A stretch of 5,990 bases of DNA from Treponema sp. (GTDB lineage: Bacteria; Spirochaetota; Spirochaetia; Treponematales; Breznakiellaceae). Every line of letters starts with the position of its first letter. The first letter of the stretch is position 1. The stretch lies in the NCBI GenBank assembly GCA_031271075.1, contig JAISWN010000263.1, forward strand, positions 1 to 5,990. The letters run 5' to 3'. A model generated the notes under the pieces. The model saw only the letters and a program-made list of their open reading frames with translations. It ran no database searches and was not told where the DNA came from. A program made the position numbers and the translations under genes. Shown here piece by piece: positions 5,235-5,990 of the stretch.

Positions 5235-5990
5235 TTAAAAAACACTCTCGCCGCGGATTTTCTTTGAAGCCAAATTTGCGGTTGAAAACAGTATAATCGC
5301 CACTACCGATTTCATGACTCCCACGGCCACACTGTAAGAAATTTGTCCGCCGCCGATACCGATATTGTATACATAAAGGTCCAGGATCTCGATGTATTCC
5401 TTGTTAAGGGCGTTCCCGAAGGCAAGATACTGATCGATACCCATATTGAGAAAATTTCCGATGCTGATCACCATCAGCACAAAATAGGTCGGCAGCAAAA
5501 GCGGCAGGGTAATATGCCATATCGCCGCCGCCCTGCCCGCGCCGTCTACCCGGGCCGCTTCGTATATTTCCTGGTCAAGGCCGCTTAAGGCCGCAAAATA
5601 AACTATGGCGTTCCAGCCAAGGTCTTTCCATAACTGGAGCATCACCTGGGTAATCCATACATTGTTGGGCGAATTGAGAATATTGATCACCGTTTCCGTT
5701 CCCGCCTGTTTAAGCAGCGTATTGATAAGGCCGGTTGGTCCAAAGAAACTTGAAGCCAGGGAAAACATAATAACCCAACTGATAAAATGGGGCAGGGTGG
5801 TTATGGACTGTACCAGCCTCTGAAACCTTTTCGATTTCATCTCGCTTAAAAATACCGCCAGCAGCATCGGCAGAAGCGAAAAACAGTAACCTAAAAAATG
5901 AATGCCGATGGTGTTTCTCAGGACCCGCAGCAAATTCATCCTGAGTACGGGATTCCCGAACAACTGTATAAAGTTATTCAAGCCGACAAA
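5235..5990 (-). CDS. Carbohydrate ABC transporter permease, LplB-like (MalF type), 5' end outside the window
   Basis: The second membrane subunit of the importer pairs with the LplC-like permease. The visible 251 residues are open to the right edge and begin FVGLNNF, a stretch that in LplB proteins follows the first membrane segment and N terminus. The start therefore lies outside the window, and the in-frame TTG at 5981 is not the true start. Membrane segments are seen at roughly 25-47, 63-85, 111-136, 162-182 and 215-238. The EAA loop reads YEAARVDGAGRAAAIWHITLP in the family pattern (about residues 143-163, with DGAG as the core). It precedes the LplC-like gene by 11 bases, and its TAA stop overlaps that gene's ribosome-binding site, so the two are almost certainly cotranscribed and coupled. 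The operon promoter is beyond the window. Confidence 0.92.
   Translation of the reverse strand, partial: FVGLNNFIQLFGNPVLRMNLLRVLRNTIGIHFLGYCFSLLPMLLAVFLSEMKSKRFQRLVQSITTLPHFISWVIMFSLASSFFGPTGLINTLLKQAGTETVINILNSPNNVWITQVMLQLWKDLGWNAIVYFAALSGLDQEIYEAARVDGAGRAAAIWHITLPLLLPTYFVLMVISIGNFLNMGIDQYLAFGNALNKEYIEILDLYVYNIGIGGGQISYSVAVGVMKSVVAIILFSTANLASKKIRGESVF

Noticed and set aside
1..5990. CRISPR array, tRNA, rRNA or mobile element
   Set aside because: No regularly spaced repeats of CRISPR type, no recognisable tRNA or rRNA sequence, and no transposase or terminal inverted repeats seen.

Overview
The window holds two convergent gene blocks, probably from a Spirochaetota bacterium of the Treponema type. 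That placement is an inference from the GGG/CCGG-rich codon use together with a large periplasmic solute-binding protein and LplB/LplC-type sugar permeases. It is not proven by any marker gene.

Left block (1-2406, + strand, GC-rich): a regulatory region of about 480 bases precedes a two-gene aromatic amino acid operon. The operon has a type I-beta DAHP synthase (aroF) overlapping a prephenate dehydrogenase (tyrA) by 4 bases. DAHP synthase makes the first committed intermediate of the shikimate pathway, and TyrA carries out the dedicated step towards tyrosine. The upstream region contains, in order, two kinds of direct repeat, a sigma70-like promoter (TTGACA, 17-base spacer, TAGGCT), and a short open frame with its own ribosome-binding site. 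That frame encodes a 40-residue peptide with 5 Tyr and 3 Phe packed into residues 17-28. A GC-rich hairpin with a T7 tail follows. The RNA can be drawn with mutually exclusive pairings (1:2, 2:3, 3:4), the layout of a ribosome-mediated transcription attenuator. This Tyr/Phe-sensing attenuator is the most notable item in the window. With the N-terminal regulatory domain of the DAHP synthase it suggests feedback at both the transcriptional and enzyme levels.

Middle (2407-2531): a convergent gap with several hairpins and no gene. One may act as a weak terminator for the minus-strand operon.

Right block (2532-5990, - strand, lower GC): a carbohydrate ABC importer of the LplABC/YtcQ type. In transcription order it has an LplB-like permease (its 5' end lies beyond the right edge), an LplC/YtcP-like permease and a periplasmic solute-binding protein. 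No ATP-binding subunit is visible. A hairpin followed by a U-rich run lies between the second permease and the binding protein. The two blocks show no obvious functional link.
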